From NCBI GenBank assembly GCA_030826945.1, contig JAPQLC010000003.1, positions 186,001-250,000 of the forward strand: a stretch of 64,000 nucleotides of DNA. The letters are read 5' to 3'. A model generated the notes under the pieces. The model saw only the letters and a list, made by a program, of their open reading frames with translations, ran no database searches and had not been told where the DNA came from. The stretch's first letter is position 1. Every line of letters starts with the position of its first letter. The position numbers and the translations under genes were made by a program. The stretch comes from Candidatus Thiobius zoothamnicola. GTDB taxonomy: Bacteria; Pseudomonadota; Gammaproteobacteria; Chromatiales; Chromatiaceae. This document shows, piece by piece, positions 56,562 through 64,000 of this stretch.

Positions 56562-59492
56562 TCACCTTGATTTTTTCCAGACCAAATAAACCGCCGGAAT
56601 CACGAACAGCGACAACAAGGGCGCGGTGATCATGCCGCCGACCAGCGCAAACGGCAGGGTCGCCATCACGATGAGGGCCTCGGTCATGTTGCGGAAGGTC
56701 AGGTACAGCAGGATAAAGATGATGCCGAGCGTGAAGGGTATGACCTGCGTCAGGCGTTTTTCCGCACGCAGCATGTATTCGTACTGGCCGGACCAGGTGA
56801 TCGAATAACCGGCGGGCAGTTTGACCTGTTCGCGCACCGCCTGTTGCGCCTGTTGGATGTAAGTGCCCAGATCGACGCCCTTGATATCAACAAACACCCA
56901 GCCGTTCAGCCGCGCATTCTCGCTTTTCAGCATCGGCGCGCCATCAGTGACTTCGATCCTGGCGACCTGCCGCAGCGGAATCTGTGCGCCGGTCGGCGTG
57001 ACCAGCGGCAGGTTTTGCAGGCCTTCGATAGTGTCCCGGAACGCAGATGGAAAGCGCACATTGACCGGATAGCGCTCCAGCCCTTCGACCGTTTCGGTTA
57101 CATTCACCCCGCCCACTGCCGCGCGGATCAGGTCATTGATATCCGCGATGTTCAGTCCATAGCGCGCCGCCGCGACCCGATCCGGCGTGATGTCCAGATA
57201 GCGCCCACCGGCCACGCGTTCGGAGTAGGCTGAACTGGTGCCTTCAACCTGTTGCACCACGCCTTCAATGTCCTTGCCGATCTGCTCAATGGTCGCCAGG
57301 TCACTGCCTGCTATCTTGATGCCGACCGGGGTTTTGATGCCGGTCGCCAGCATGTCGATGCGCGTTTTGATCGGCTGCACCCAGGCGTTGGTCACGCCGG
57401 GGAATTTCACCCTGTTATCCAGTTCTTCGATGATATCGTCCAGCGTCACTCCCGTGCGCCATTCGGCGCGGGGTTTGAGTGTGATCGAGGTCTCGATCAT
57501 GGTCAGCGGCGCGGGATCGGTCGCGGTCTCGGCCCGCCCGATCTTGCCGAAGGTGCGCGCCACCTCGGGCACGCTGGCAATCAGCGCGTCGGTCTGTTGC
57601 AGCAGTTCCTGCGCCTTGCCGATCGACAGCCCCGGCAGTGTGGTCGGCATGTACATCAGATCGCCTTCGTCCAATTGCGGCATGAATTCAAAGCCGATGC
57701 CGCTGGCCAATTGCGCGATGCGTGGGCTATCCCGATGGTCGTGCCGCCATTGCTTGACGAAATCCGCACGCCATTGATCCGCGCCTTCCACCCCCGCCCA
57801 TTGCAGCGGCGCATAGATCACGCCCACGCCGGACAGCGGAATCGCCGCCGACAGCAGGACAAAAAACGCCAGGATCAGCGTGACATGGGGCAGGCGCATC
57901 ACACCATTCAGCAGCGGCCGGTACAGCCAGATCAGCACCCGGCTGAGCGGATTGCTTTGCTCGGAAGGAATACGCCCGCGAATGAAATAGCCCATCATCA
58001 CCGGCACCAGGGTGATCGACAGCGCGGCGGCCGCCGCCATGGCGAAGGTTTTGGTCAGCGCCAAGGGTGAAAACAGCCGTCCCTCCTGCGCCTCCAGGGT
58101 GAATACCGGCAAAAAGCTCAGCGTGATGATCAGCAGCGAGAAAAACAGCGCCGGGCCAACCTCGATGGAGGCGGTGGTGACCAGCCGCCAGCGCTCGGCG
58201 TTATCCGGCGGGCGCTCGTGCTGGTGATTGAATTTTTCCAGATGTTTGTGCGCATTTTCGATCATCACGATCGCTGCATCGACCATGGCGCCAATCGCAA
58301 TCGCAATGCCGCCCAGCGACATAATGTTCGCATTGATGCCCTGCCAGCGCATGATGATGAAGGCGATCAGGATACCGAGCGGCAAGGTGATGACCGCGAC
58401 GAACGACGAGCGCAGATGAAACAGGAACAGCACGCACACCAGCGCGACCACGATCAGTTCTTCGATCAGCTTGTGTTGCAGATTGTCCACCGCACGCAGG
58501 ATCAGACTGGAGCGGTCATAGGTGGTGACGATCTCGACGCCTTCGGGCAGGCCCTGCTTCAGTTCATCAAGCTTGTGCTTGACCCGTTCGATCACCTTGA
58601 GCGCATTTTCGCCCGAACGCATCACGATAATGCCGCCGGTCACCTCGCCCTCGCCATCCAGTTCGGCGATGCCGCGACGCATCTGCGGCCCAAGCTGCAC
58701 CCAGCCCAGATCACGCAGCAGAATCGGCGTGCCGTTCGCGCTGACGCCGACCGGGATGGTCTCGATCTGGCCGGTATTGGACAGATAACCGCGCGTGCGA
58801 ATCATATATTCGGCCTCGGCCATTTCGATCACCGAGCCGCCGACCTCCTGATTGGCGCGGCGAATCGCCTGTACGACCTTATTGAGCGGAATCTGGTAGG
58901 CGCGCAATCGATCCGGGTCCACCACCACCTGATACTGGCGCACCATGCCGCCGACCGTGGCCACCTCGGCGACGCCTTCGACCGTCTGCAATTCAAATTT
59001 CAGAAACCAGTCCTGCAGGCTGCGTAATTGCGCCAGGTCGTGCTGGCCGGTGCTGTCTTTGAGCGCGTATTGAAACACCCAGCCGACGCCGGTCGCATCC
59101 GGGCCGAGGCGTGGTTGCGCCTGATCCGGCAGTTGCGAGGCGGCCTGATTCAGGTATTCGAGCACGCGCGAACGCGCCCAATATAAATCGGTACCGTCGG
59201 CAAAAATCACATACACATACGAATCGCCGAAAAACGAATAACCGCGCACCACCTTGGCGCCCGGCACCGCCAGCATGGTGGTGGTAATCGGGTAGGTTAC
59301 CTGTTCTTCGATCACGCGCGGCGATTGGCCCGGATAGCTGGTTTTGATGATCACCTGTACATCAGACAGGTCAGGAATGGCGTCGAGCGGGGTTTGCTGC
59401 ACCGATTGCCAGCCCCAGACGAACAGCATCAGACTGGCGAGCAGGATCAGAAAGCGGTTCTTGATTGAACCTTCAATGATGGCTGTGAGCAT
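56562..59492 (-). CDS. cusA: CusA/CzcA heavy-metal RND efflux pump with internal deletion
   Basis: A 976-residue inner-membrane RND pump subunit for monovalent metals (Cu+/Ag+) or divalent ones. Recognisable parts are the start SIKNRFLILLASLMLFVWGW, the porter domain SYPGQSPRVIEEQVTYPITT, the proton-relay helix GAMVDAAIVMIENAHKHLEK and the end PLLSLFVIPAVYLVW. About 70 residues normally lying between ATLPFALVGG and GGMITAPL are missing. The join is at GGTCGGCGGC (56643-56634), a sequence expected at both ends of the lost segment. Two transmembrane helices are lost, so activity is doubtful. Confidence 0.9.
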   Translation of the reverse strand: MLTAIIEGSIKNRFLILLASLMLFVWGWQSVQQTPLDAIPDLSDVQVIIKTSYPGQSPRVIEEQVTYPITTTMLAVPGAKVVRGYSFFGDSYVYVIFADGTDLYWARSRVLEYLNQAASQLPDQAQPRLGPDATGVGWVFQYALKDSTGQHDLAQLRSLQDWFLKFELQTVEGVAEVATVGGMVRQYQVVVDPDRLRAYQIPLNKVVQAIRRANQEVGGSVIEMAEAEYMIRTRGYLSNTGQIETIPVGVSANGTPILLRDLGWVQLGPQMRRGIAELDGEGEVTGGIIVMRSGENALKVIERVKHKLDELKQGLPEGVEIVTTYDRSSLILRAVDNLQHKLIEELIVVALVCVLFLFHLRSSFVAVITLPLGILIAFIIMRWQGINANIMSLGGIAIAIGAMVDAAIVMIENAHKHLEKFNHQHERPPDNAERWRLVTTASIEVGPALFFSLLIITLSFLPVFTLEAQEGRLFSPLALTKTFAMAAAAALSITLVPVMMGYFIRGRIPSEQSNPLSRVLIWLYRPLLNGVMRLPHVTLILAFFVLLSAAIPLSGVGVIYAPLQWAGVEGADQWRADFVKQWRHDHRDSPRIAQLASGIGFEFMPQLDEGDLMYMPTTLPGLSIGKAQELLQQTDALIASVPEVARTFGKIGRAETATDPAPLTMIETSITLKPRAEWRTGVTLDDIIEELDNRVKFPGVTNAWVQPIKTRIDMLATGIKTPVGIKIAGSDLATIEQIGKDIEGVVQQVEGTSSAYSERVAGGRYLDITPDRVAAARYGLNIADINDLIRAAVGGVNVTETVEGLERYPVNVRFPSAFRDTIEGLQNLPLVTPTGAQIPLRQVARIEVTDGAPMLKSENARLNGWVFVDIKGVDLGTYIQQAQQAVREQVKLPAGYSITWSGQYEYMLRAEKRLTQVIPFTLGIIFILLYLTFRNMTEALIVMATLPFALVGGMITAPLLSLFVIPAVYLVWKKSR

Positions 59493-59514
59493 GAATGGCG
59501 CATCGCATAATGGG

Positions 59515-60552
59515 TTAATTCAGCCAGCCTTTTTGTTCCAACACATCCACCGCCAGGCTGATCTGGCGGGGAGTGAATTGCAGCTTGCGCTTATTCCAGG
59601 CATGGACTTGATGGATAACATCCTCCACTGGGCGGGCCTGTTCATGTTGCATTACCCAGTGGACACTGGCTAACAGTTCCAGTCCGAAGGGTGATTCAAA
59701 CCCATTGATCAGCTGCGCCACTTGCCCGAAGCGCACTTTGGTTTCGGCATGTTCCTGCAGGAAAGCCTCAGCGTCCGCCATGGCTCCCGGCACAAGCTGG
59801 AGTCGCTTATGCGGCACGTCTCCGCCATCCGCGTAACCGGATATCAAATGTCCTTCAATGTCGTTCAGCACATGACGCAGATTTTCGGCATAGGGCCCAT
59901 AGGGCGCCTTTTGATATTTCAGCCGCAGCGGTTCTCCTGCTTCCTGCATGAAATACATCAACTTATGGACTTCCAATAGCGTCACAAACGGATCAAGTAA
60001 TCCGGCAAGGTAGCGGTGTATCAATTCGACCAGAACCGCGCGGCCCGGGGTCATTTTTGGCACTGCCCGGTTGTGCACCATCTTTTCGGCGGCGGGAGCG
60101 CCTTGCGGTTCGAAAACGATAATCCGCACATCATCCATATCGGCAAAAACCTGTTCAACGCGTTGCTTTACCTCCGTCCATGCCAATCCACCCAGCCCGC
60201 TACCCAGTGGAGGTATCGCAATGGAATGAATACCGCGTTTGCGTATCTGTGTAACCAGATCCACAAGCCCCGATTCAATGTCTGTGATGCGACTCTTGCC
60301 ACGCCAATGGCGTTTGGTGGGAAAATTAATGATATACCTGGGATTGGTTAACCCTTCCGTATCGTGGATAAACATGCGTCCCGGCTGTACCTCATCACGC
60401 TTACAGGCAACCGCATAGGCCTTGAAATTTTCCGGGAAGGCCCTCTTGAATTGGAGGGCAATGCCACGCCCCATTACGCCAACGCAATTCACCGTATTGG
60501 TGATGGCTTCGGCATCTTCAGTGAGGATATTACCTGTCTTGTATTCAATCAT
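59515..60552 (-). CDS. darG: DarG antitoxin (macrodomain plus DarT-binding domain)
   Basis: A 345-residue protein. The N-terminal macrodomain has GNILTEDAEAITNTVNCVGV, GRGIALQFKRAFPENF, NFPTKRHWRG with Lys80 (the position of the catalytic lysine in DarG) and PPLGSGLGGLAW. It removes ADP-ribose from thymidine in DNA. The C-terminal 170 residues (LLEVHKLMYFMQEAGEPLRL and on) should neutralise DarT directly. It starts with a 4-bp ATGA overlap with darT and ends 22 bp before cusA. Confidence 0.93.
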   Translation of the reverse strand: MIEYKTGNILTEDAEAITNTVNCVGVMGRGIALQFKRAFPENFKAYAVACKRDEVQPGRMFIHDTEGLTNPRYIINFPTKRHWRGKSRITDIESGLVDLVTQIRKRGIHSIAIPPLGSGLGGLAWTEVKQRVEQVFADMDDVRIIVFEPQGAPAAEKMVHNRAVPKMTPGRAVLVELIHRYLAGLLDPFVTLLEVHKLMYFMQEAGEPLRLKYQKAPYGPYAENLRHVLNDIEGHLISGYADGGDVPHKRLQLVPGAMADAEAFLQEHAETKVRFGQVAQLINGFESPFGLELLASVHWVMQHEQARPVEDVIHQVHAWNKRKLQFTPRQISLAVDVLEQKGWLN

Positions 60553-61208
60553 TGCACTATCTCCTTGCCGTAATACCAGTCGGCCTTTATGGCTAATGGC
60601 GGTTTATGCGCGCTTGCAACCAACGCACGGGCCGCCAATTGGTAGGTTGTATTTGTTGAGACGCCAATACATTCGACCAATGCCCAAGGGAAACGGGTCT
60701 CAACAAGAAATTCAGCCTGTTTGCCGTTTTTGCAGGATGCCCAGTTTTTGGCTTGAACCGCCTCCCAGTCAATTTCACCCAACTGCGATAAATGGCAACG
60801 ATCCTCAAAGAAACGGGAACCTGCATTCGAAAGTGTGAAGGCCCAGCGCCGATGATTCGCCTCCGCCCAGGCTACCGCTGCATGCAGGTCAAATTCCAGA
60901 TGTACGATTGAATCCTGGCCTCCACGATAGGGAAGTTCAGGGTGATTGGCCTGATGAATCATATAAAGCATGATTGAGCGCGGGCAGAAATAAAAAGGCA
61001 CGCATTGACCAACATACAATCCCGGATGGCTGTTCAGTGTGAGTTCGTTGAGCCGTCTTTCCTTGATGGTACTCATCCCGATCGTGGTTCCCGCTCCACG
61101 ATATTTGGCCATTTCGGCATCACACCACAAACCATTGCTCGCAATGATTGAAGGCAGGCGATCCACATGGACAATGTGATAGATCTTTGGCTGGGTGGGA
61201 ACGTTCAT
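60549..61208 (-). CDS. darT: DarT toxin (DNA ADP-ribosyltransferase)
   Basis: A 219-residue DUF4433 protein from ATG 61208 with AGAGAG upstream; the frame is open to 61325 without family sequence. It has IYHIVHVDRLPSIIASNGLW, GMSTIKERRL with Arg51, the PFYFCPRSIMLYMIHQANHP loop, and KQAEFLVE near 163-170 with the likely catalytic Glu166. DarT attaches ADP-ribose from NAD+ to thymidines of single-stranded DNA at a short motif and blocks replication. It precedes darG in the same operon. Confidence 0.93.
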   Translation of the reverse strand: MNVPTQPKIYHIVHVDRLPSIIASNGLWCDAEMAKYRGAGTTIGMSTIKERRLNELTLNSHPGLYVGQCVPFYFCPRSIMLYMIHQANHPELPYRGGQDSIVHLEFDLHAAVAWAEANHRRWAFTLSNAGSRFFEDRCHLSQLGEIDWEAVQAKNWASCKNGKQAEFLVETRFPWALVECIGVSTNTTYQLAARALVASAHKPPLAIKADWYYGKEIVQ

Positions 61209-61227
61209 TGATCTCTCTGTTCCATGC

Positions 61228-61233
61228 AGTATA
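61228..61233 (-). promoter_or_regulatory. -10-like element before darT
   Basis: TATACT lies 20 nt upstream of the darT ATG, in the 61-bp gap after cusB. No clear -35 at 17 bp is seen. It could give darTG its own transcript independent of the metal operon. Confidence 0.3.
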
Positions 61234-61269
61234 AGGTGATTGCCAAAAATACAATAACGACAGGTAGCA

Positions 61270-62505
61270 TCAATCAGCCTCCCCGAAACGCAGGAAGCTG
61301 GCCTGCAGGCTGCTTTCCGAATCAATCAAAAACTGGCCGGAGACCACGATCCGGTCACCCGCTGCCAGGCCGCTGCGGATTTCGATCCGGTCGCCGCTGT
61401 GCAGGCCGACTTTGACCGACACCGGCTGGAATTCGCCATCGCCGAGCGCCTTGATCACCACGCTGCGTTCGCCGGTACGGATTAGGGCCTCGCGCGGGAT
61501 GCTGACCTCAGCATCATGCGGGCCGCCATAAATCACCGCCCTGGCCAGCATGTTCGGCTTGAGCGCGCCGTCCTGATTGGCGAAACGCAGACGCACCTTG
61601 AGCGCACGGGTTTGCGGGTCAAGCTCGGGGTAGATGTAATCGACCCGGCCTTCCCAGACCCGATCCGGGTACGCATCGACCTGGATTTCGGCCGCCTTGC
61701 CGGGTTCGACCCAACTCATCTGGTGCTCGAACACCTCCACGATCACCCACACCGAAGACAGGTCGGCGATGGTGAACTGGCGCAGGTTGGGCGTCACGAA
61801 CATGCCTTCGCGGATATTCAGTCGGGTGACCACACCGCTGATTGGCGTATGCATCGGGATACGCCGCTGCACCTGGCCGGTACTTTGCAGGCGATCAATC
61901 AGGCTGCGCGGGATATCCAGCAGTTGCAGGCGTTTGGTCGCGGCCTGTTTGAGCGATCGCCCGGAGCCGGCGAACAGCTTGGAATCGCCGCGTTTGCGTG
62001 CGACCAGATATTCCTCCTGCGCCGCGACCGCCTCGGGTGAATACAGCGCCAGCAATGGCTGGCCGCGCTCGACCTTGTCGCCTTCGGCGCGCACATGGAG
62101 CTTTTCCACCCAACCTTCCACGCGCGAATGCACATGGTGCATACGGTCTTCGTCATAGCCGATATAGCCGATGGTCCGGATGTATTTCCATAATCGCTTG
62201 GCCTCGGCAATTTGGGTGCGTACGCCCATGCTCTGGCGCGTTTGTGGCGAGATGGTCACAATTGGCGCTGCGCGGTTGGCGTTCGGATCGATTTCCTGCT
62301 CAACCAGGTCCATGCCGCAGATCGGACAGGTGCCCGGCTCATCCCTCACGATTTGTGGGTGCATCGGGCAGACATAAGTCGGGTCCAGGTGTTTTTTGGC
62401 GTGTTGCAGCGCGGTTTCCGGTGCTTGCTCCGGTTCTTGTTCGGGTTCTGGTGACGAGCAGGCCAGCAGCAACAGGCCCAGAACAATCATCATCAAGGCT
62501 TTCAT
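61270..62505 (-). CDS. cusB: Efflux RND periplasmic adaptor, CusB-like
   Basis: A 411-residue lipoprotein (lipobox LLLLAC). A heavy-metal-binding domain [24 protein letters not shown] (in sections) at about residues 45-68 delivers metal. The hairpin and beta-barrel domains follow ([47 protein letters not shown]). It links the pump to the outer-membrane channel. Start overlaps cusC by 4 bp (ATGA). The C-terminal CusF-like extension of some relatives is absent. Confidence 0.92.
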   Translation of the reverse strand: MKALMMIVLGLLLLACSSPEPEQEPEQAPETALQHAKKHLDPTYVCPMHPQIVRDEPGTCPICGMDLVEQEIDPNANRAAPIVTISPQTRQSMGVRTQIAEAKRLWKYIRTIGYIGYDEDRMHHVHSRVEGWVEKLHVRAEGDKVERGQPLLALYSPEAVAAQEEYLVARKRGDSKLFAGSGRSLKQAATKRLQLLDIPRSLIDRLQSTGQVQRRIPMHTPISGVVTRLNIREGMFVTPNLRQFTIADLSSVWVIVEVFEHQMSWVEPGKAAEIQVDAYPDRVWEGRVDYIYPELDPQTRALKVRLRFANQDGALKPNMLARAVIYGGPHDAEVSIPREALIRTGERSVVIKALGDGEFQPVSVKVGLHSGDRIEIRSGLAAGDRIVVSGQFLIDSESSLQASFLRFGEAD

Positions 62506-63740
62506 TCGACATCTCCCGCGTTCAGGTACAGGAGTTCGATCACCTGACGCGCCAGTTCGGCACGTAAGGAAACCAATTTCTCGCGGCCCTGTATATCGCT
62601 TTCACGTAGTTTGAGCAGACTGTTCAGCGAGGCGTTGCCGGTCTCATACTCGCCGCCAACCACCTGGGTCATCTGGCCGATTTCGGGCAGGATGGCTTCC
62701 TCCCATTGCTGTAAACGAGTCAACAGATTGCGCGCATTACTGAGATAGGTCAGCCGTTGCGCCTGGAGTGCGCGGATGCGCTCATCGCGCGCGCTCAGGC
62801 TGGCCTTGTGCAAATGTTGCTGACGCGCCAGTTCGGCATCCTGCGCTTCGGTGGAAAACAATGGCAGATCAATATTGACGCCGACGCTGAGCACATCACT
62901 GCGTCCGTCGCGCAAACCGTAACGCGCATTCAGATCATATTCCGGTGCATAGGCCTGACGCGCCAAGTTCACCTGGTGGCGCTGGCTGCGGCTTTGCAGA
63001 GTCAGACGCTGGATTTCGGGATGCTGGCGCACATCACCGGACGGAATGCGTTGCAAATGCTCAGGCAATCTTGCTGGCCAGGCACGCGAAGCAGCATCGC
63101 CAATCCATTCGCGCAACCTGTGCCGGTGTTGTTGTAACTTACTGTCCTGTTCCGTGATGCGATCAGTCAGCACCGCCTGTTTCAGACGCAAGGCCAGTAC
63201 ATCTTCCTGGCCGCCTGCGCCGACCTCATACTGTGCGGTAACTATCGGCATTAACTCGGCATACACTTCGTGCAAACCGTGCAATAAAGTGCGGCGTTGT
63301 TGCGCCTCGAACACGTTTACCCATTCACGGCGTACGCTTTTACGTAATTGATCGCGGCGGATTTGAATGTCCAGCAATCTGCTGTCGCCCTGCCTTTCTT
63401 CACGCAAGCGCTGGATATTCAAGGTATCGCCGCGCGGAAAACGTTGCGAGATGCCGATTACGCCCTGGGTTAACGGCTCGGCATCGAAATCGAAAGGCTG
63501 CTCCACGAGCAGGTTCAGCGCGGTCAGACTGATTTTGGGGTTTGGCAACTGCGATACACTGATCGCACGCTGCGCCTGCGCATTGTGCAACAGGTTGCGG
63601 CGCTGGAGTTCAATATCGTCGGCCAAGGCCAGCTTCTCCGCCTCGGCCAGATGCAATACGGACGAATTCGCGGTAGCGGATTGGACAATCAACAAACTGG
63701 CGCAGATGCACCACAGAATGGAAAAAATGAAAGAATGCAT
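62502..63740 (-). CDS. cusC: TolC-family outer-membrane channel, CusC-like
   Basis: A 412-residue outer-membrane efflux protein with a signal peptide ending near SATA. The TolC repeats carry long amphipathic helices: [33 protein letters not shown], then a second repeat with [20 protein letters not shown] and [20 protein letters not shown]. It is the first complete gene of the metal operon. Its base composition, like cusB and cusA, is higher in G+C than darTG. Confidence 0.9.
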   Translation of the reverse strand: MHSFIFSILWCICASLLIVQSATANSSVLHLAEAEKLALADDIELQRRNLLHNAQAQRAISVSQLPNPKISLTALNLLVEQPFDFDAEPLTQGVIGISQRFPRGDTLNIQRLREERQGDSRLLDIQIRRDQLRKSVRREWVNVFEAQQRRTLLHGLHEVYAELMPIVTAQYEVGAGGQEDVLALRLKQAVLTDRITEQDSKLQQHRHRLREWIGDAASRAWPARLPEHLQRIPSGDVRQHPEIQRLTLQSRSQRHQVNLARQAYAPEYDLNARYGLRDGRSDVLSVGVNIDLPLFSTEAQDAELARQQHLHKASLSARDERIRALQAQRLTYLSNARNLLTRLQQWEEAILPEIGQMTQVVGGEYETGNASLNSLLKLRESDIQGREKLVSLRAELARQVIELLYLNAGDVE

Positions 63741-63768
63741 GAAGAAACCTGCCTGATAGCTTGTCTGG

Positions 63769-63790
63769 TTCCCACGCAGAGCGTGGACGG
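63769..63790. repeat. Short palindrome of the CCCACGC/GCGTGG type
   Basis: CCACGC (63772-63777) and GCGTGG (63781-63786) form a hairpin upstream of cusC inside a GGTTCCCACGCAGAGCGTGG sequence. Such palindromes are dispersed in several gammaproteobacterial genomes; here it may end the upstream transcript. Confidence 0.45.
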
Positions 63791-63821
63791 AGTTATCCTG
63801 ATAAGAATGAAATTGCCGGGA

Positions 63822-64000
63822 TCAGGCAGATCGGGGTGGGCGCAACAGGCCCGAGGGCAGGTCTTTTAAAATACCGGGGCGGTAAAAAATAACGAAACGC
63901 GCCGCTGGCATCGGGCGCAGATCAACAGGGGCATCGTTGAATGCCCACTGATTCAATAGTTGGCAGGTGCCATCGCAATCCTTATCTGTCTCCTGATCCG
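63822..64000 (-). CDS. C-terminal part of a hypothetical protein (5' end beyond window)
   Basis: The last 58 codons of a minus-strand frame enter from the window edge: DQETDKDCDGTCQLLNQWAF, then PVDLRPMPAARFVIFYRPGI and the end LLRPPRSA. It has two Cys residues in a metal-site-like pattern (CDGTC) and lies directly upstream of cusC on the same strand. Small proteins of unknown role commonly head copper-efflux operons, but no family can be assigned from this part. Confidence 0.5.
   Translation of the reverse strand, partial: DQETDKDCDGTCQLLNQWAFNDAPVDLRPMPAARFVIFYRPGILKDLPSGLLRPPRSA

Noticed and set aside
57252-58070. Long plus-strand frames (272 and 269 codons) opposite cusA
   Set aside because: They are antisense shadows caused by the high G+C of cusA; their composition (His, Arg, Gln runs) is not protein-like.
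61228-61262. Complete promoter for darT
   Set aside because: TATACT is good, but TTGGCA lies only 7 bp upstream and nothing fits at 17 bp, so only the -10 is listed, at low confidence.

Overview
The window is a chromosomal segment from a gammaproteobacterium of moderate G+C. The evidence is in the housekeeping genes: guaB-guaA, topA-smg, rpsU-yqeY facing tsaD, radA-alr, kdsD, rimO and a DnaB-type helicase all read as gammaproteobacterial. A CbbY-type phosphatase, a type-2 glycerate kinase, a pentaheme cytochrome, a haem-binding DUF3365 lipoprotein and a TauE-type exporter would suit an autotrophic or sulfur-metabolising relative, but the genus cannot be fixed from this sequence.

1-13 kb: a window-truncated IPT/TIG-repeat lipoprotein; a DUF2062 protein; comEC; an FKBP isomerase; a vitamin B12 unit (TonB receptor BtuB plus a PduO-type adenosyltransferase) behind a promoter and compact cobalamin riboswitch; rimO; a YqhA-family protein; and a Rad50-like ATPase with two membrane helices in the middle. 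13-26 kb: pentaheme cytochrome, RNB exoribonuclease, ygfZ, guaBA, a coiled-coil/winged-helix protein, topA and smg. 26-42 kb: amino-acid ABC transporter without a binding protein, fructosamine kinase-like protein, thrC, Na+/Ca2+ exchanger, kdsD, a 2OG-Fe(II) oxygenase, TSUP transporter, yqeY, rpsU, tsaD, a predicted betaine-lipid pair (btaA-btaB), radA and alr.

42-45 kb is an acquired patch: a two-gene restriction-modification module flanked by a 14-bp inverted repeat, then scars of two IS families and an orphan terminator. 45-53 kb: an RNA polymerase sigma factor, a membrane protein, dnaB interrupted at its P-loop by a 497-residue intein, cysZ, the CbbY-like phosphatase, glycerate kinase and a haem lipoprotein.

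53.4-61.3 kb is unusually rich in toxin-antitoxin genes: SymE facing an XRE regulator, an RHH/RelE pair, a dead relE fused to an IS30 scar, BrnT/BrnA, an orphan Phd/YefM-like antitoxin and DarT/DarG. Two nearly identical attC-like sites in opposite orientation bound the middle part, and no integrase is present: a broken, rearranged cassette array. To its right, a Cus-type metal efflux operon (cusC-cusB-cusA, read leftward) has darT-darG inserted between cusB and cusA. The cusA gene itself carries an in-frame deletion of about 70 codons at a direct repeat, so the pump may be dead while the operon is retained by an addiction module. These two features are the most interesting points in the window.
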